Origin: Akkermansia sp.
GTDB taxonomy: Bacteria > Verrucomicrobiota > Verrucomicrobiia > Verrucomicrobiales > Akkermansiaceae
Direction of reading: 5' to 3'
DNA length: 64,000 bases
Assembly: GCA_024405415.1 (NCBI GenBank)
Contig: JAKSOV010000002.1
Coordinates: forward strand, 1-64,000
The notes beneath the pieces were generated by a model, which did not search any database, was not told the origin of the DNA, and was given only the letters and a program-made list of their open reading frames with translations. A program made the position numbers and the translations under genes. Below are positions 9,120-18,482 of the stretch, one piece after another (position 1 is the stretch's first letter; every line of letters starts with the position of its first letter).

Positions 9120-9176
9120 CTCCCCTGCCGCGCTCAAGCGGACGGCGCCTACGCCGCCCTTCTGCTGCACCGATAA
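9120..9176 (+). pseudogene. duplicated fragment of the rsmB 3' end
   Basis: In frame this stretch reads LP(C)RAQADGAYAALLLHR followed by a stop. The true rsmB end reads LP(H)RAQADGAYAALLRRK. About 17 codons match, including an identical 17-bp core, GACGGCGCCTACGCCGC. It has no start codon and is a remnant lying after the ankyrin gene. Confidence 0.8.
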
Positions 9177-9178
9177 CA

Positions 9179-9209
9179 AAAACGGTCTGACCATCGGTCA
9201 GACCGTTTT
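9179..9209. terminator. bidirectional terminator, core hairpin of element copy B
   Basis: AAAACGGTCTGACC, loop ATC, then GGTCAGACCGTTTT, with a T-run in both directions. It ends the ankyrin gene on the plus strand and argG on the minus strand. It occupies the same place as the TTCTGAC hairpins in the other element copies. Confidence 0.85.
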
Positions 9210-9260
9210 CCTTAGGAAGCGGCGTCAGCCGCCTAACTCCCTGATTTGTACATTGTACTC

Positions 9261-9263
<3 letters not shown>
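9179..9263. repeat. partial heptamer-array element (copy B)
   Basis: After the terminator hairpin comes GCGGC-GTCA-GCCGC (9219-9232), identical to the motif in the copy at 21.6 kb, and then TGATTTGTACATTGTACT, that is, heptamers TTGTACA and TTGTACT. The array runs into the stop codon of argG (9261-9263), so this copy has lost its outer right end and its left array. Confidence 0.7.
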
Positions 9264-10550
<1,287 letters not shown>

Positions 10551-10618
10551 TTCTGCGAAAAGGGCGGGCTGTTGAACCCACGCAGGCGAGAGTATACGCC
10601 CCTGTCCGTCGGGAGAAA

Positions 10619-10660
10619 AGAAAAAACTGCGGCAGGTAACGGAAAATCCGTTGCCTGCCG
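10619..10660 (-). terminator. terminator of the exported-protein operon
   Basis: On the minus strand GGCAGGCAACGGA and its complement (10631-10659) form a 13-bp stem with one G-U pair, followed by a run of six T (complement of 10620-10626). It lies just after the last gene of the 14223-10688 operon and before the argG promoter. Confidence 0.82.
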
Positions 10661-10687
10661 TTGAAAAACGGTGCCTGTCCGAGCGTG

Positions 10688-11968
10688 TTACTTGAACTCG
10701 GGCATGTCGCGGAGCGTCGGCGGCTGTTCCTCATCCGTCTTGGGCGTGGAACCCGGTTGGACAACGGGCGCTTCATCCTCCGTGCCGTCTTTGATGATGA
10801 TGGTGCCTTGCTTCTGCTCGGGGCTCGGACGCATGGCGGTTTCGAGCGCCGTTTGCAGCTTCATATCGGGGTAGCCGATGTAGAGAATGGTGCTGTTGGC
10901 GCCCAGCAGAACGGCCGTCGGGACAACGCTGATGCGATAATCCTGCCCGGCGCTGCCCTTTTCATTATCGGTGTAAACGGGGATTTCACCCGCGGCCTCG
11001 CGGATGGCGGCTTTATCTTCCTCCGACGCAGCGGGGCAGATGGGGCAAATCACCAGGTCCGGGTACTGTTTCTGCACCTGAGCCATGCGGGCAATGAGGT
11101 TGCTGCCCACGCTCTCCTGCGGGGACCAGAAGAAGAGCAGGTTCGCTTTCCCTGTCTCGGGAAAGGTGTGCTCTTTCCCCTGCAAATCACGCACGGTGAG
11201 CTGCGGCGGCACGCAGCCGGGGCTGAGGAAACGCAGGCGGTAGGCCTGCTCCTTGGCCACTTCCGTCAGGGGGGCGCCGCCGAAGGTGGTCTCATCCTTG
11301 GCGAGCAACAGCGCCTGCTTGAGATAGTAGATGCGCTTGGCGCGCGCCATGGCTTCGCTGCCCGCCACGCCCGAGACCATGGGGTTGCTGAGCATGAGGC
11401 TCATGCCCATGGCCGCACAGGCGCGGGCGTTGTTGTCCTGATTGCGGGTGTAAATCTTCTCCAAGGTGTCGTACTCATCCACGGATGTACCGGCGGAGAG
11501 CTGGTGGCAGACCTCCGCAGCGGCGGGGGAATTGTAATGGGTGTCGCGGAGGGCTTTTTTCAGCGCTTCGGTGAAGGCGGCAACCTGCTTCGGCTTGTCG
11601 CTGCCGATGGCGGCGGCGAGGGCGGCAGGGTGGCTGAGGAGCCGGGCCACGGCAGGCGCGGCCCACGGCTGCTCGAACTCATAGCTGCGCAGCGTGCGGA
11701 GCTGCTTGTCTCCCTTGCGGCCCTTGACCTCTTCCTGCCGAGTGGCGGTGACGCCGCAGACGGCTTGCCAGAGCGAGGGCGCAACATCCGTGCCGTCCGG
11801 GGCTTCGATAGCGGCTTTGGCCTCCTCGGTGGGGGCCTGTGTGAGAGCAGCCTGATATTCGGCCACACGGGCATCCCATGCGGAGAGCGCCTGTTTCATG
11901 GCCTCTTCCGTAGCGGTGGTAGGCAGGGCGGCAAGTGCCGCCAGCAAAAGAGCGTATCTTGTGTTCAT
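10688..11968 (-). CDS. exported thioredoxin-fold protein lacking the CxxC site
   Basis: 426 residues with a signal peptide ([20 protein letters not shown]). The N-terminal two thirds are helical and unrecognised. The C-terminal part has a TlpA/peroxiredoxin-like pattern: [13 protein letters not shown], then [14 protein letters not shown] where WCxxC is expected, and the cis-proline region [11 protein letters not shown]. Both active cysteines are missing, so a redox role is unlikely; a binding or structural role is inferred. It is the last gene of a four-gene minus-strand set, 16 bp after its upstream neighbour. Fold assignment is moderate. Confidence 0.72.
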   Translation of the reverse strand: MNTRYALLLAALAALPTTATEEAMKQALSAWDARVAEYQAALTQAPTEEAKAAIEAPDGTDVAPSLWQAVCGVTATRQEEVKGRKGDKQLRTLRSYEFEQPWAAPAVARLLSHPAALAAAIGSDKPKQVAAFTEALKKALRDTHYNSPAAAEVCHQLSAGTSVDEYDTLEKIYTRNQDNNARACAAMGMSLMLSNPMVSGVAGSEAMARAKRIYYLKQALLLAKDETTFGGAPLTEVAKEQAYRLRFLSPGCVPPQLTVRDLQGKEHTFPETGKANLLFFWSPQESVGSNLIARMAQVQKQYPDLVICPICPAASEEDKAAIREAAGEIPVYTDNEKGSAGQDYRISVVPTAVLLGANSTILYIGYPDMKLQTALETAMRPSPEQKQGTIIIKDGTEDEAPVVQPGSTPKTDEEQPPTLRDMPEFK

Positions 11969-11984
11969 GGGCGGGGAAAAGGGA

Positions 11985-12449
11985 TTACTGATTCAGCAGA
12001 GCCAGGTGCATAAGCGCTGCGGGCAGGTCGCGGGAGCCGTAATATTCCGCCGCGGCAATGCGTTCGCCTTGGCTGCGGATGCGGCCGTTGAGCTTCTTGA
12101 AGATGGGGATGTACTGCTCCTCATAGGCCTGCTGCTCCTGCTCCGAGAGAGGGGGCAGGGAGGTGAAGGAGGCGGCCCACTCCTGCAGGGCACTGCGCAG
12201 CCGCATCAGCGGGGCGACGGCAGCTTCCGCCGAATCTCGGTCGCGGATGCCGGACATGGTCTCGTGCAGGCTGTTGAGCAGGATGATGCCCGCGCGCACG
12301 CGCTGCTCCGCAGCAGGAAGCTCAGGCGCGGCAACGGGAGCGACTGTGTGGGGTTCGTTGCTCCCCGGCTCCGAAATGACTGCGACGTCCTGCGCCGAGG
12401 CTGTGAGACTGCAAACCAGCGCTGCCGTCAGGTAAAGACTGCCTTTCAT
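11985..12449 (-). CDS. small exported protein, paralogue of the upstream gene
   Basis: 154 residues with a clear signal peptide (MKGSLYLTAALVCSLTASA). The mature part is helical and acidic. The stretch DRDSAEAAVAPLMRLRSALQ aligns with DKATADAAAPKLHEQLDAV of the next gene upstream, as does LSEQEQQAYEEQYIPIFKKL with LSAEQSALVQKQYARRMREG, so the two are paralogues. The start codon overlaps the upstream stop (ATGA). No family is recognised. Confidence 0.75.
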   Translation of the reverse strand: MKGSLYLTAALVCSLTASAQDVAVISEPGSNEPHTVAPVAAPELPAAEQRVRAGIILLNSLHETMSGIRDRDSAEAAVAPLMRLRSALQEWAASFTSLPPLSEQEQQAYEEQYIPIFKKLNGRIRSQGERIAAAEYYGSRDLPAALMHLALLNQ

Positions 12450-12874
12450 TGGGCCAACATCATGTTAAGGTTGCCGAATTCCTTGGTGAAGGACTCCGAA
12501 TGGTAGCACTGCGCCTTCTGGATGCGGAAGATATGGGCGTAGACCTGGGCCCAGCCCTCGCGCATGCGGCGGGCATACTGCTTCTGCACCAGGGCGCTTT
12601 GTTCAGCACTCAGGGAGGGGATGCTTTGCAGGGCCTCGCGGCTGCGGTACACGGCGTCCAGCTGCTCGTGCAACTTGGGCGCGGCGGCATCGGCCGTTGC
12701 TTTATCCGTCACCCCGGCCAGTACGGGCTCGAGCGCCTCCGTTATGTCGATAAAGCGTTCGAAGGCCTGCGACATCTCCTGCGGCAAGGCTGTTTCCTGC
12801 GCAGCTGTGGGTGAGAGCAGGGCGGCCCAGCACCAGAGCGTCAGCAGACAGATGGGGGTGGAGAATCGGCTCAT
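12446..12874 (-). CDS. small exported protein, paralogue of the downstream gene
   Basis: 142 residues with a signal peptide (MSRFSTPICLLTLWCWAALLSPTAA) and a helical mature region. It shares spacing and residues with the 154-residue protein encoded downstream. It overlaps both neighbours by 4 bp (ATGA), which indicates coupled translation of the set. No function is assigned. Confidence 0.75.
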   Translation of the reverse strand: MSRFSTPICLLTLWCWAALLSPTAAQETALPQEMSQAFERFIDITEALEPVLAGVTDKATADAAAPKLHEQLDAVYRSREALQSIPSLSAEQSALVQKQYARRMREGWAQVYAHIFRIQKAQCYHSESFTKEFGNLNMMLAQ

Positions 12875-14223
12875 GCCTTCTCGTCGCTCGCTTCTTCGGC
12901 AGGAGCTTCAGCGCCGTCCTCAGCGGGAGCCTCGGTGGCCTCGCCATCCGCTTCGCCGTCCTTCTCCTCGTCGTCAGCGGTGTTGTCGATTTCCATCGTC
13001 TGCTCACCGGCGTCGTTGTCGCGCTCCTTCTCAATTTGGGCCAGCGCGTTATTCAGCTGGGCCTCATCACTGCTGATGGTGCGCTCCATGGTGGCGGTGC
13101 GGCGCTCCAGCGAGCCCTTGAGGCTCTTGTAGTCACGCAGGCGCTTCTGCACCTCCTTGGCCATGTCGCCGTGCTGCTCCACCAGCGGCTCGCGATACTC
13201 GCGGGGGAAGAGGTTGTTTTTGAGCTTGAGAATCAGCTTGAAGGAGGCATCCTCCTTCAGCAGCTTGTCCGCTTCTTCCAGATTGCCGGCAATCATGCAA
13301 TTGCGGGCGTTGTCCATCGTGGCCCAGCAATCCGCGAGCAGGGTGGGAATGGTGCCTACCTGCTTGTCCAGAGGCTCCTTTTCATTGCGGCGCAGGGCGT
13401 CCTCTACCTTGTTGATACAGTTGCGCAGCATAGACGCATTGCGGGGGGAGGGCGTGTACCAGACGGAGGCGATATCCTCGCCGTCGGCGCTGAACTTTTC
13501 TGCCAGTTTCGCCAGCTCCGCATCATCGGCCTCCTGCATGGCCTGACGCTTGGCGGGGAGCAGGTTCTTGCGCTTGGTCTGCTCGGCTTCGGACTGCTTC
13601 TTCCACGTCTTGTTCAGTTTCTTGAGCGTCTTGATGTACCAATCGTGAGCCTGCGTGTACTCGGGAATGCCCTGGTAGCGCTCACGCATGATTTCAAATT
13701 TGTCGAGGCCGCCGATTTTGCGCTTGCTCTTCTTTTCCTTCATGTCAATGAGCATCGCCTTGTAGGCCGCCTCACCGTCGCGCACATACTGCATGCGCTC
13801 ATCCATCGAGACTTTCTCAAACTGATAATCGCCGGAGCCGGCCTGATTGAACTTGTCCTGCAAATCGGCAATTTCGAGCGCCATCTTGTCGATGTTGGGC
13901 AGGTTGCGCTCCGCGCGGCTCGTGGCGGACTTGCAGGTGGTAAGCAGCGGACGGCTGGGGGAGGTCAGGTTGCCGAGCTGCTTGTCAATCTCTGCAATTT
14001 TCTTGCGGAGGCGCAGCGTGGCATCCGTGGCCTTGTCTTCGCCCTCGCGTCGGGCAATATTGCCGTCGGCGATTTTTTCTTCCTCCTCCTTCGCTTCGGG
14101 GGCGGCGGCATCCGCCGTGGCTGCTGCGGCGGGGGCTGCATCGGCCGCAGGAGCGGCTTCATCCTGCGCGTAGGTCGCCATGGAGAGCGCCATCAGGGGG
14201 AGCATGTAAAAAGAGCGTTTCAT
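12871..14223 (-). CDS. exported coiled-coil-rich protein
   Basis: 450 residues from the ATG at 14223, which places the signal peptide MKRSFYMLPLMALSMATYA at the N-terminus; an upstream in-frame start at 14283 would bury it. An Ala/Pro/Asp-rich linker (about 22-60) is followed by long charged helices (LRLRKKIAEIDKQLGNL, LEEADKLLKEDASFKLIL, KEVQKRLRDYKSLKGSLERR) and an acidic Ala/Glu tail. It is the first gene of the four-gene set; a promoter TTGCCA-17-TACGAT lies about 31 nt before the start. No family is recognised. Confidence 0.78.
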   Translation of the reverse strand: MKRSFYMLPLMALSMATYAQDEAAPAADAAPAAAATADAAAPEAKEEEEKIADGNIARREGEDKATDATLRLRKKIAEIDKQLGNLTSPSRPLLTTCKSATSRAERNLPNIDKMALEIADLQDKFNQAGSGDYQFEKVSMDERMQYVRDGEAAYKAMLIDMKEKKSKRKIGGLDKFEIMRERYQGIPEYTQAHDWYIKTLKKLNKTWKKQSEAEQTKRKNLLPAKRQAMQEADDAELAKLAEKFSADGEDIASVWYTPSPRNASMLRNCINKVEDALRRNEKEPLDKQVGTIPTLLADCWATMDNARNCMIAGNLEEADKLLKEDASFKLILKLKNNLFPREYREPLVEQHGDMAKEVQKRLRDYKSLKGSLERRTATMERTISSDEAQLNNALAQIEKERDNDAGEQTMEIDNTADDEEKDGEADGEATEAPAEDGAEAPAEEASDEKA

Positions 14224-14307
14224 ATGGAAGGAAAGGGTTATATCTGTGCGCGTTATCGTAACAGAAAAGGTGCGACTTGGCAAACATCAAATGCCTTACG
14301 GAGCGAA

Positions 14308-14344
14308 AAAACACGCAGGGCGACGCCGTGCTGCGTCGCCCTGC
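14308..14344 (-). terminator. terminator of pyrD
   Basis: A perfect 12-bp stem GCAGGGCGACGC / GCGTCGCCCTGC (14315-14344) is followed on the minus strand by GTGTTTTTT. It separates pyrD from the exported-protein operon. Confidence 0.85.
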
Positions 14345-14371
14345 ACATGAGAGAGAGGAAAGCGGCCCTTT

Positions 14372-15415
14372 TTACTCCGCTGCTGCTGCGGCTCGCAGGG
14401 CAGAGGCGCAATCGGTGACAAGCTGCGGGCCCTTGAAGATGAATCCGCTGTAGAGCTGCACCAGTGAGGCCCCGAGCTTCAGTTTGCCCACGGCATCCTC
14501 CGCCGAGGTGATACCGCCCACGCCGATGATGGGGATTTCGCCCTTCAGCTCCTTGGCAAAGGCCTCCAGCGTCTCGTTGGCGCGGTTGTAGAGCGGTTTG
14601 CCCGAGAGGCCGCCGCTCTCCTTGGCGGCGGGGTGATCCTCCACACCGTAGCGGGTGGTCGTGGTGTTGGTGCAGATGAGCCCGTCCAACTGGCAATCGA
14701 GGAAAACCTGCGCCAGCTCGTGAATCTGCGTCTCGCCCATGTCGGGGGACACCTTCATGACCAGCGGTACATAGCGGCCGCTCTCGCTGGCGAGATTCGC
14801 CTGTTCGCTCTTGAGCAGGGAGAGCAAATCCGCTGCGGAGTTGGCGCGGGCCAGCTCCTGCAGGTTCGGCACATTGGGGCAGGAGAAGTTGATGGTCACG
14901 TAGTCCGCCACATCCCACACGGCGCGAAGGCAGGTGAGGTAGTCCTTGTGGGCCTCCTCGTTGGGGGTGAACTCGTTCTTGCTGATGTTGACACCCAGCA
15001 CGCCGTTGAAGCGCTTCATGCGGCGGATGTTGGCCACGCCGCGTTCCACGCCGGGGTTGTTGATGCCCATGTGGTTGATGATGGCCTGCTGCGGGATGCA
15101 GCGGAACAGTCGCGGCTTGGGGTTGCCCGGCTGGGGCAGCGGGGTCAGGGTGCCGACCTCCACGAAACCGAAGCCGAGATGCCCGAAGGCAGCGGCGGTG
15201 TTGGCCTCCTTATCCATGCCCGCGGCGAGACCGACACGGTTGGGGAAGGTGAGGCCCATCATCTTCACGGGGTCCTCAATGCGGGGGCCGTTGATGAGGC
15301 CGGTGAGGCGGAGATGCTCTGCCGTGCGCAGTCCGGACAGGGTGAGCCCGTGCGCAACTTCGGGGTCGAGGCAGAAGAGGAATCGTTTGGCGAGCTGATA
15401 GAGCTGTGCGTTCAT
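14372..15415 (-). CDS. pyrD: dihydroorotate dehydrogenase (class 2 type)
   Basis: Oxidises dihydroorotate to orotate in pyrimidine synthesis. The 347 residues have the class 2 hallmarks: an N-terminal helical extension (LFCLDPEVAHGLTLSGL), then GLAAGMDKEA and the signature running VEVGTLTPLPQPGNPKPRLF. Class 2 enzymes are membrane-associated and reduce quinone. One feature is odd: the catalytic loop reads INFSCPNVPNL (175-185), so the residue before the conserved Pro-Asn (Cys179) is Cys as in class 1 enzymes, where class 2 enzymes have Ser. The rest of the active site, including GGLSGKPLYNRA, looks normal. Confidence 0.94.
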   Translation of the reverse strand: MNAQLYQLAKRFLFCLDPEVAHGLTLSGLRTAEHLRLTGLINGPRIEDPVKMMGLTFPNRVGLAAGMDKEANTAAAFGHLGFGFVEVGTLTPLPQPGNPKPRLFRCIPQQAIINHMGINNPGVERGVANIRRMKRFNGVLGVNISKNEFTPNEEAHKDYLTCLRAVWDVADYVTINFSCPNVPNLQELARANSAADLLSLLKSEQANLASESGRYVPLVMKVSPDMGETQIHELAQVFLDCQLDGLICTNTTTTRYGVEDHPAAKESGGLSGKPLYNRANETLEAFAKELKGEIPIIGVGGITSAEDAVGKLKLGASLVQLYSGFIFKGPQLVTDCASALRAAAAAE

Positions 15416-15438
15416 GTAGGCGTGGTGCGCGTTCGGGT

Positions 15439-16470
15439 TTACATGTCGAACGTCACCTTATAATTAGCGAGGTACCACTCCACGAACTGCGGCAGAGCCT
15501 CCTCGTATTCCCATTCGGGGGAGTAGGCCAGCACGCTTTCGAGCTTGGTGGTATCAGCGTAGATTTCGGGGGCTTCACCGATGGTGAGGGTGGGGTCGGG
15601 CAGCAGGGTGATGTTGGCGCTCTTGCCCAGCGCCGTGGCGACGGCTTGGATGAAGTTCGTCAGCGAAACGGGCTTGGAGCGGCCGATGTTGAAGATTTCG
15701 TAGGGAACGCCGTTGATGCCCTGGGGCATCTGGTGCAGGGCGGAGGTCATGGGATACACCACATCGTCCACATAGGTGAAGTCGCGGATGATGTAGCCAT
15801 TGTTGAGCAGCTTGATTTCGTTGCCGCTGAGCACATCCTTCACTGCGTGCATGGGGATGGAATCCTTGCGACCCCACTTGCCGTACACCGTGAAGAAGCG
15901 GAAGATGGTGACGGGAAGGTTGAACTGGCGAGAGTAGGCGTGGCAAATCAGCTCCGCGGATCGCTTGGCTGCGGCATAGGGGGAGAGGGGCGCGTCCGTG
16001 GGGGCCGTCTCGCTGATGGGGGAGGGCACGCCGTTGTTGTACACCGCCGCGGCCGAGGAATAGATGAAGTGCTTGACCCCGCAAAGTCGCGCGGCTTCCA
16101 GCATGTTGGTGGTGCCGTAGATGATGCAGTCGAACACGATGGCGGGGTCGCGGCGGGTGAAGTAGGAACCCGTCACGGCGGCAAGGTGGAAAATGGCCTC
16201 AAACTGCTCCTTTTGGCACAGCTCCAGCACACCGGCGCGGTCCATCACATCCAAGCGCACGAAGCGGAACCCGCGCTTGCCCTCCACCTCGTTGGTTTCG
16301 GCCAGCAGGTTGGTATCGACCCCCAGCTCCGCCATGCGGCTGCACTTGATATCGATGTCGTTGTTGTCAAAGAAATTGTCGATACCGACAATCTCATGAC
16401 CTTGGCTGAGAAGGTGCTCCGTGAGCTGCTCGCCGATGAAACCGGCGACACCTGTGACGAGGATTTTCAT
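15439..16470 (-). CDS. NAD-dependent sugar-nucleotide epimerase, UDP-glucuronate 4-epimerase-like
   Basis: Short-chain dehydrogenase of the extended type, 343 residues. The N-terminal Rossmann motif GVAGFIGEQL, the catalytic YxxxK in SPYAAAKRSAEL, and FFTVYGKWGRKDS place it near UDP-glucuronate or UDP-glucose 4-epimerases. The canonical form of the last motif is GPWGRPDM, so the substrate is uncertain. It would supply sugar nucleotides for surface polysaccharide. pyrD follows 23 bp downstream. A promoter TTGCAA-16-TACAAT is visible upstream on the minus strand. Confidence 0.88.
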   Translation of the reverse strand: MKILVTGVAGFIGEQLTEHLLSQGHEIVGIDNFFDNNDIDIKCSRMAELGVDTNLLAETNEVEGKRGFRFVRLDVMDRAGVLELCQKEQFEAIFHLAAVTGSYFTRRDPAIVFDCIIYGTTNMLEAARLCGVKHFIYSSAAAVYNNGVPSPISETAPTDAPLSPYAAAKRSAELICHAYSRQFNLPVTIFRFFTVYGKWGRKDSIPMHAVKDVLSGNEIKLLNNGYIIRDFTYVDDVVYPMTSALHQMPQGINGVPYEIFNIGRSKPVSLTNFIQAVATALGKSANITLLPDPTLTIGEAPEIYADTTKLESVLAYSPEWEYEEALPQFVEWYLANYKVTFDM

Positions 16471-16642
16471 AGATGAGGAGAGAAGGGGAAAGGTTGAAAG
16501 AATCGAACGCCTCTATTGTAAAGAAATTGCGGCGTGTTGCAACATTTTTTTTAGCTTTGCAGGGAAATAATGGGGGAATGACAAAGGACTGATCGCGGGG
16601 ATCAGGAAATGGCCTAAGAGTTTGGCTATGCCCTTTTCAGTC

Positions 16643-16672
16643 TTGCTTTCAAGTAACTTGAAGCATTACAAT
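16643..16672 (+). promoter_or_regulatory. merR promoter with MerR-type operator
   Basis: TTGCTT (16643-16648), an 18-bp spacer, TACAAT (16667-16672). The dyad TTCAAGTAACTTGAA (16648-16662) fills the spacer, the usual MerR-family arrangement. The ATG at 16679 is 6 nt after the -10 box, so the mRNA is probably leaderless. Confidence 0.82.
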
Positions 16673-16678
16673 GACTCC

Positions 16679-17098
16679 ATGAGCAAAACGATTGCCGAAG
16701 TCGCCGCTGAAACAGGATTTTCCACGCCTACGCTGCGCTATTATGAGCAGGAGGGGCTGTTACCTCGCGTGCCGCGCGACGGTGCGGGAAACCGCATCTA
16801 TGGAGAAGCCGAGATGGCGCATCTGAATGTCCTGCGCTGTCTGCGCAGCGCAGGCTTGTCGCTGGCGGAGGTGAAGCACTATTTCAAGCTGGTGGAGCAG
16901 GGCGAAGAAACCCTCCATGCCCGCCGCGAGCTGATGATTCAGGCGCAGGCCCGCATGCAGCAGCAGCTCGATGAAATCAAGGGCTGCCTGCGCTTCCTCG
17001 ACCACAAAATCCGTTACTACGACACCTGCTGCGCCGCCCAAGCCGCCGGCCGCCCCATCCCCGCGTACAGAGCGGAGGTAGGAAACGGCGATGTGTGA
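16679..17098 (+). CDS. MerR-family transcriptional regulator
   Basis: About 139 residues from the ATG at 16679. The N-terminal winged helix is typical: IAEVAAETGFSTPTLRYYEQEGLLPRV. A dimerisation helix follows (about 75-115), then a short C-terminus with a CC pair (YDTCCAAQ) that could sense an electrophile or metal. An almost identical dyad lies in its own promoter and in that of the next gene, so it should control both by the MerR spacer-untwisting mechanism. The resemblance is to MerR regulators of aldehyde or electrophile stress; the true inducer is unknown. Confidence 0.9.
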   Translation: MSKTIAEVAAETGFSTPTLRYYEQEGLLPRVPRDGAGNRIYGEAEMAHLNVLRCLRSAGLSLAEVKHYFKLVEQGEETLHARRELMIQAQARMQQQLDEIKGCLRFLDHKIRYYDTCCAAQAAGRPIPAYRAEVGNGDV

Positions 17099-17110
17099 GA
17101 CAATTTTTTC

Positions 17111-17140
17111 TTGTCCTCAAGTAACTTGAAGGACTACAAT
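17111..17140 (+). promoter_or_regulatory. second MerR-type promoter, upstream of the CMD-cupin gene
   Basis: TTGTCC (17111-17116), an 18-bp spacer holding TCAAGTAACTTGA (17117-17129), then TACAAT (17135-17140). Geometry and dyad match the merR promoter, which implies one regulon. The start codon at 17155 follows the -10 box by 14 nt. Confidence 0.82.
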
Positions 17141-17154
17141 CGAGCTTTCAGATA

Positions 17155-17997
17155 ATGAAAATTCTTCTTCCTTTCCTTTTCCTTATGGCCCCTCATCTGC
17201 TGATGGCGGGCGAAACAAACGATAACACCATGAACAAAATAGTCCAAACAGCGGGCAGAGATGCGCTGGGGGACTTCGCGCCCGACTTTGCCCATTACAA
17301 CGATGACGTCCTCTTCGGCGAGAACTGGAATAACACGGACATCGACCTCAAAACACGCAGTCTGCTCACCGTCACGGCGCTGGTGAGCATGGGCGTCACG
17401 GACAGCTCGCTGACCTACCACCTGCAGAACGCCAAGAACCACGGCGTGAGCAAGGCGGAAATCGCCGCTGCCATCACGCACATTGCCTTCTACGCCGGCT
17501 GGCCGAAAGCATGGGCTACTTTCCGTTTGGCCAAGGAGGTGTGGAAAGACGAGGAAACGGAAGAGACGGGCTTGGCGGCTCATGCCCGCACGCTGATGTT
17601 CCCCGTGGGCGCACCCAACACGGCCTATGCCCAATACTTCACGGGCAAGAGCTACCTCGCCCCCGTCTCTACAGAGCAGGTCAAATTCTTCAATGTGACC
17701 TTCGAGCCCGGCTGCCGCAACAACTGGCATATCCACCACGCGAGCAAGGGCGGCGGTCAGATGCTGGTCGGCATCGGCGGCAAGGGCTATTACCAGGAGT
17801 GGGGCAAGCCTGCGGTGGAAATCAACGAGGGTGATGTTATCCACATCCACGCGGGCGTGAAACACTGGCACGGGGCCGCCCCGGGGTGCTGGTTCTCCCA
17901 CCTTGCCTTTGAGATTGACGGGGACGACTGCTCCAACGAGTGGTTGGAACCCGTGAGCGACGCGGAATATCAGCACGCCACCGAGGGGGAGAGGTAA
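17155..17997 (+). CDS. exported carboxymuconolactone decarboxylase-like and cupin fusion protein
   Basis: 280 residues with a signal peptide (MKILLPFLFLMAPHLLMAG). Domain 1 (about 30-130) is CMD/AhpD-like: DLKTRSLLTVTALVSMG and AAITHIAFYAGWPKAW. No CxxC is present, so an AhpD-type peroxidase is unlikely. Domain 2 (about 165-265) is a cupin with the metal ligands NNWHIHH and VIHIHAGVKHWHG. This pairing is common next to MerR regulators. The exact reaction is unknown. It is controlled by the dyad promoter in front. Confidence 0.9.
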   Translation: MKILLPFLFLMAPHLLMAGETNDNTMNKIVQTAGRDALGDFAPDFAHYNDDVLFGENWNNTDIDLKTRSLLTVTALVSMGVTDSSLTYHLQNAKNHGVSKAEIAAAITHIAFYAGWPKAWATFRLAKEVWKDEETEETGLAAHARTLMFPVGAPNTAYAQYFTGKSYLAPVSTEQVKFFNVTFEPGCRNNWHIHHASKGGGQMLVGIGGKGYYQEWGKPAVEINEGDVIHIHAGVKHWHGAAPGCWFSHLAFEIDGDDCSNEWLEPVSDAEYQHATEGER

Positions 17998-18036
17998 GAC
18001 GATTAAAAGCCGGAGGTCGGACCTGTTTCTTTCCTC

Positions 18037-18464
18037 ATGAAAACGCTTGTCTCAACTGCGCTGCTGCTTGCATGGGGAGCCCTGTCCTCCGCGGCTCAGG
18101 TCGCGGATGTGCACAGCCACATCATTCCGAGTGCGTACACGGATTTTCTGCGGGCTCGATTCCGGAGACGTGGGTGTACAACCGGCTCTCCCGCAGCGAC
18201 ACCAACGCCGCTTTGCAGCAGCCCCTTTATTATTACAGGGACAGCAACGGCGCGGAGGTGGATTTTCTGATTATCCGCGATGGCACCATCCTCCCCCTCG
18301 AGGTGAAGAAAAGCGACAGCCCGAAAGCCGCCGACCTCTCCGCCGTGCGCTCCATCCCGACCGCCCCGACAGACACCGTCCTCCCCGGCATCGTGCTCTG
18401 CACGGCACAGACCGCGTTCCCTCTTTCGTCTGCCGCGCATGCATTCCCCATCTCCGCCCTGTGA
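18037..18464 (+). pseudogene. chimeric gene remnant: amidohydrolase start joined to a DUF4143 ATPase end
   Basis: The first part is a signal peptide and the start of an amidohydrolase (MKTLVSTALLLAWGALSSA, then VADVHSHIIPSAYTDFL). Near 18150 the reading frame shifts and the sequence becomes the C-terminal end of a DUF4143 AAA ATPase: ETWVYNRLSRS, PLYYYRDSNGAEVDFLI, LPLEVKKSDSPKAADL. Neither half is complete. The join looks like a deletion or recombination between two unrelated genes, next to an intergenic repeat element. Confidence 0.8.
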
Positions 18465-18482
18465 AGAGGATGGGGAAATGAA

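Noticed and set aside
17511-17834. A second plus-strand frame inside the CMD-cupin gene
   Set aside because: It overlaps a well-supported gene in another frame and has no promoter or homology that I recognise.
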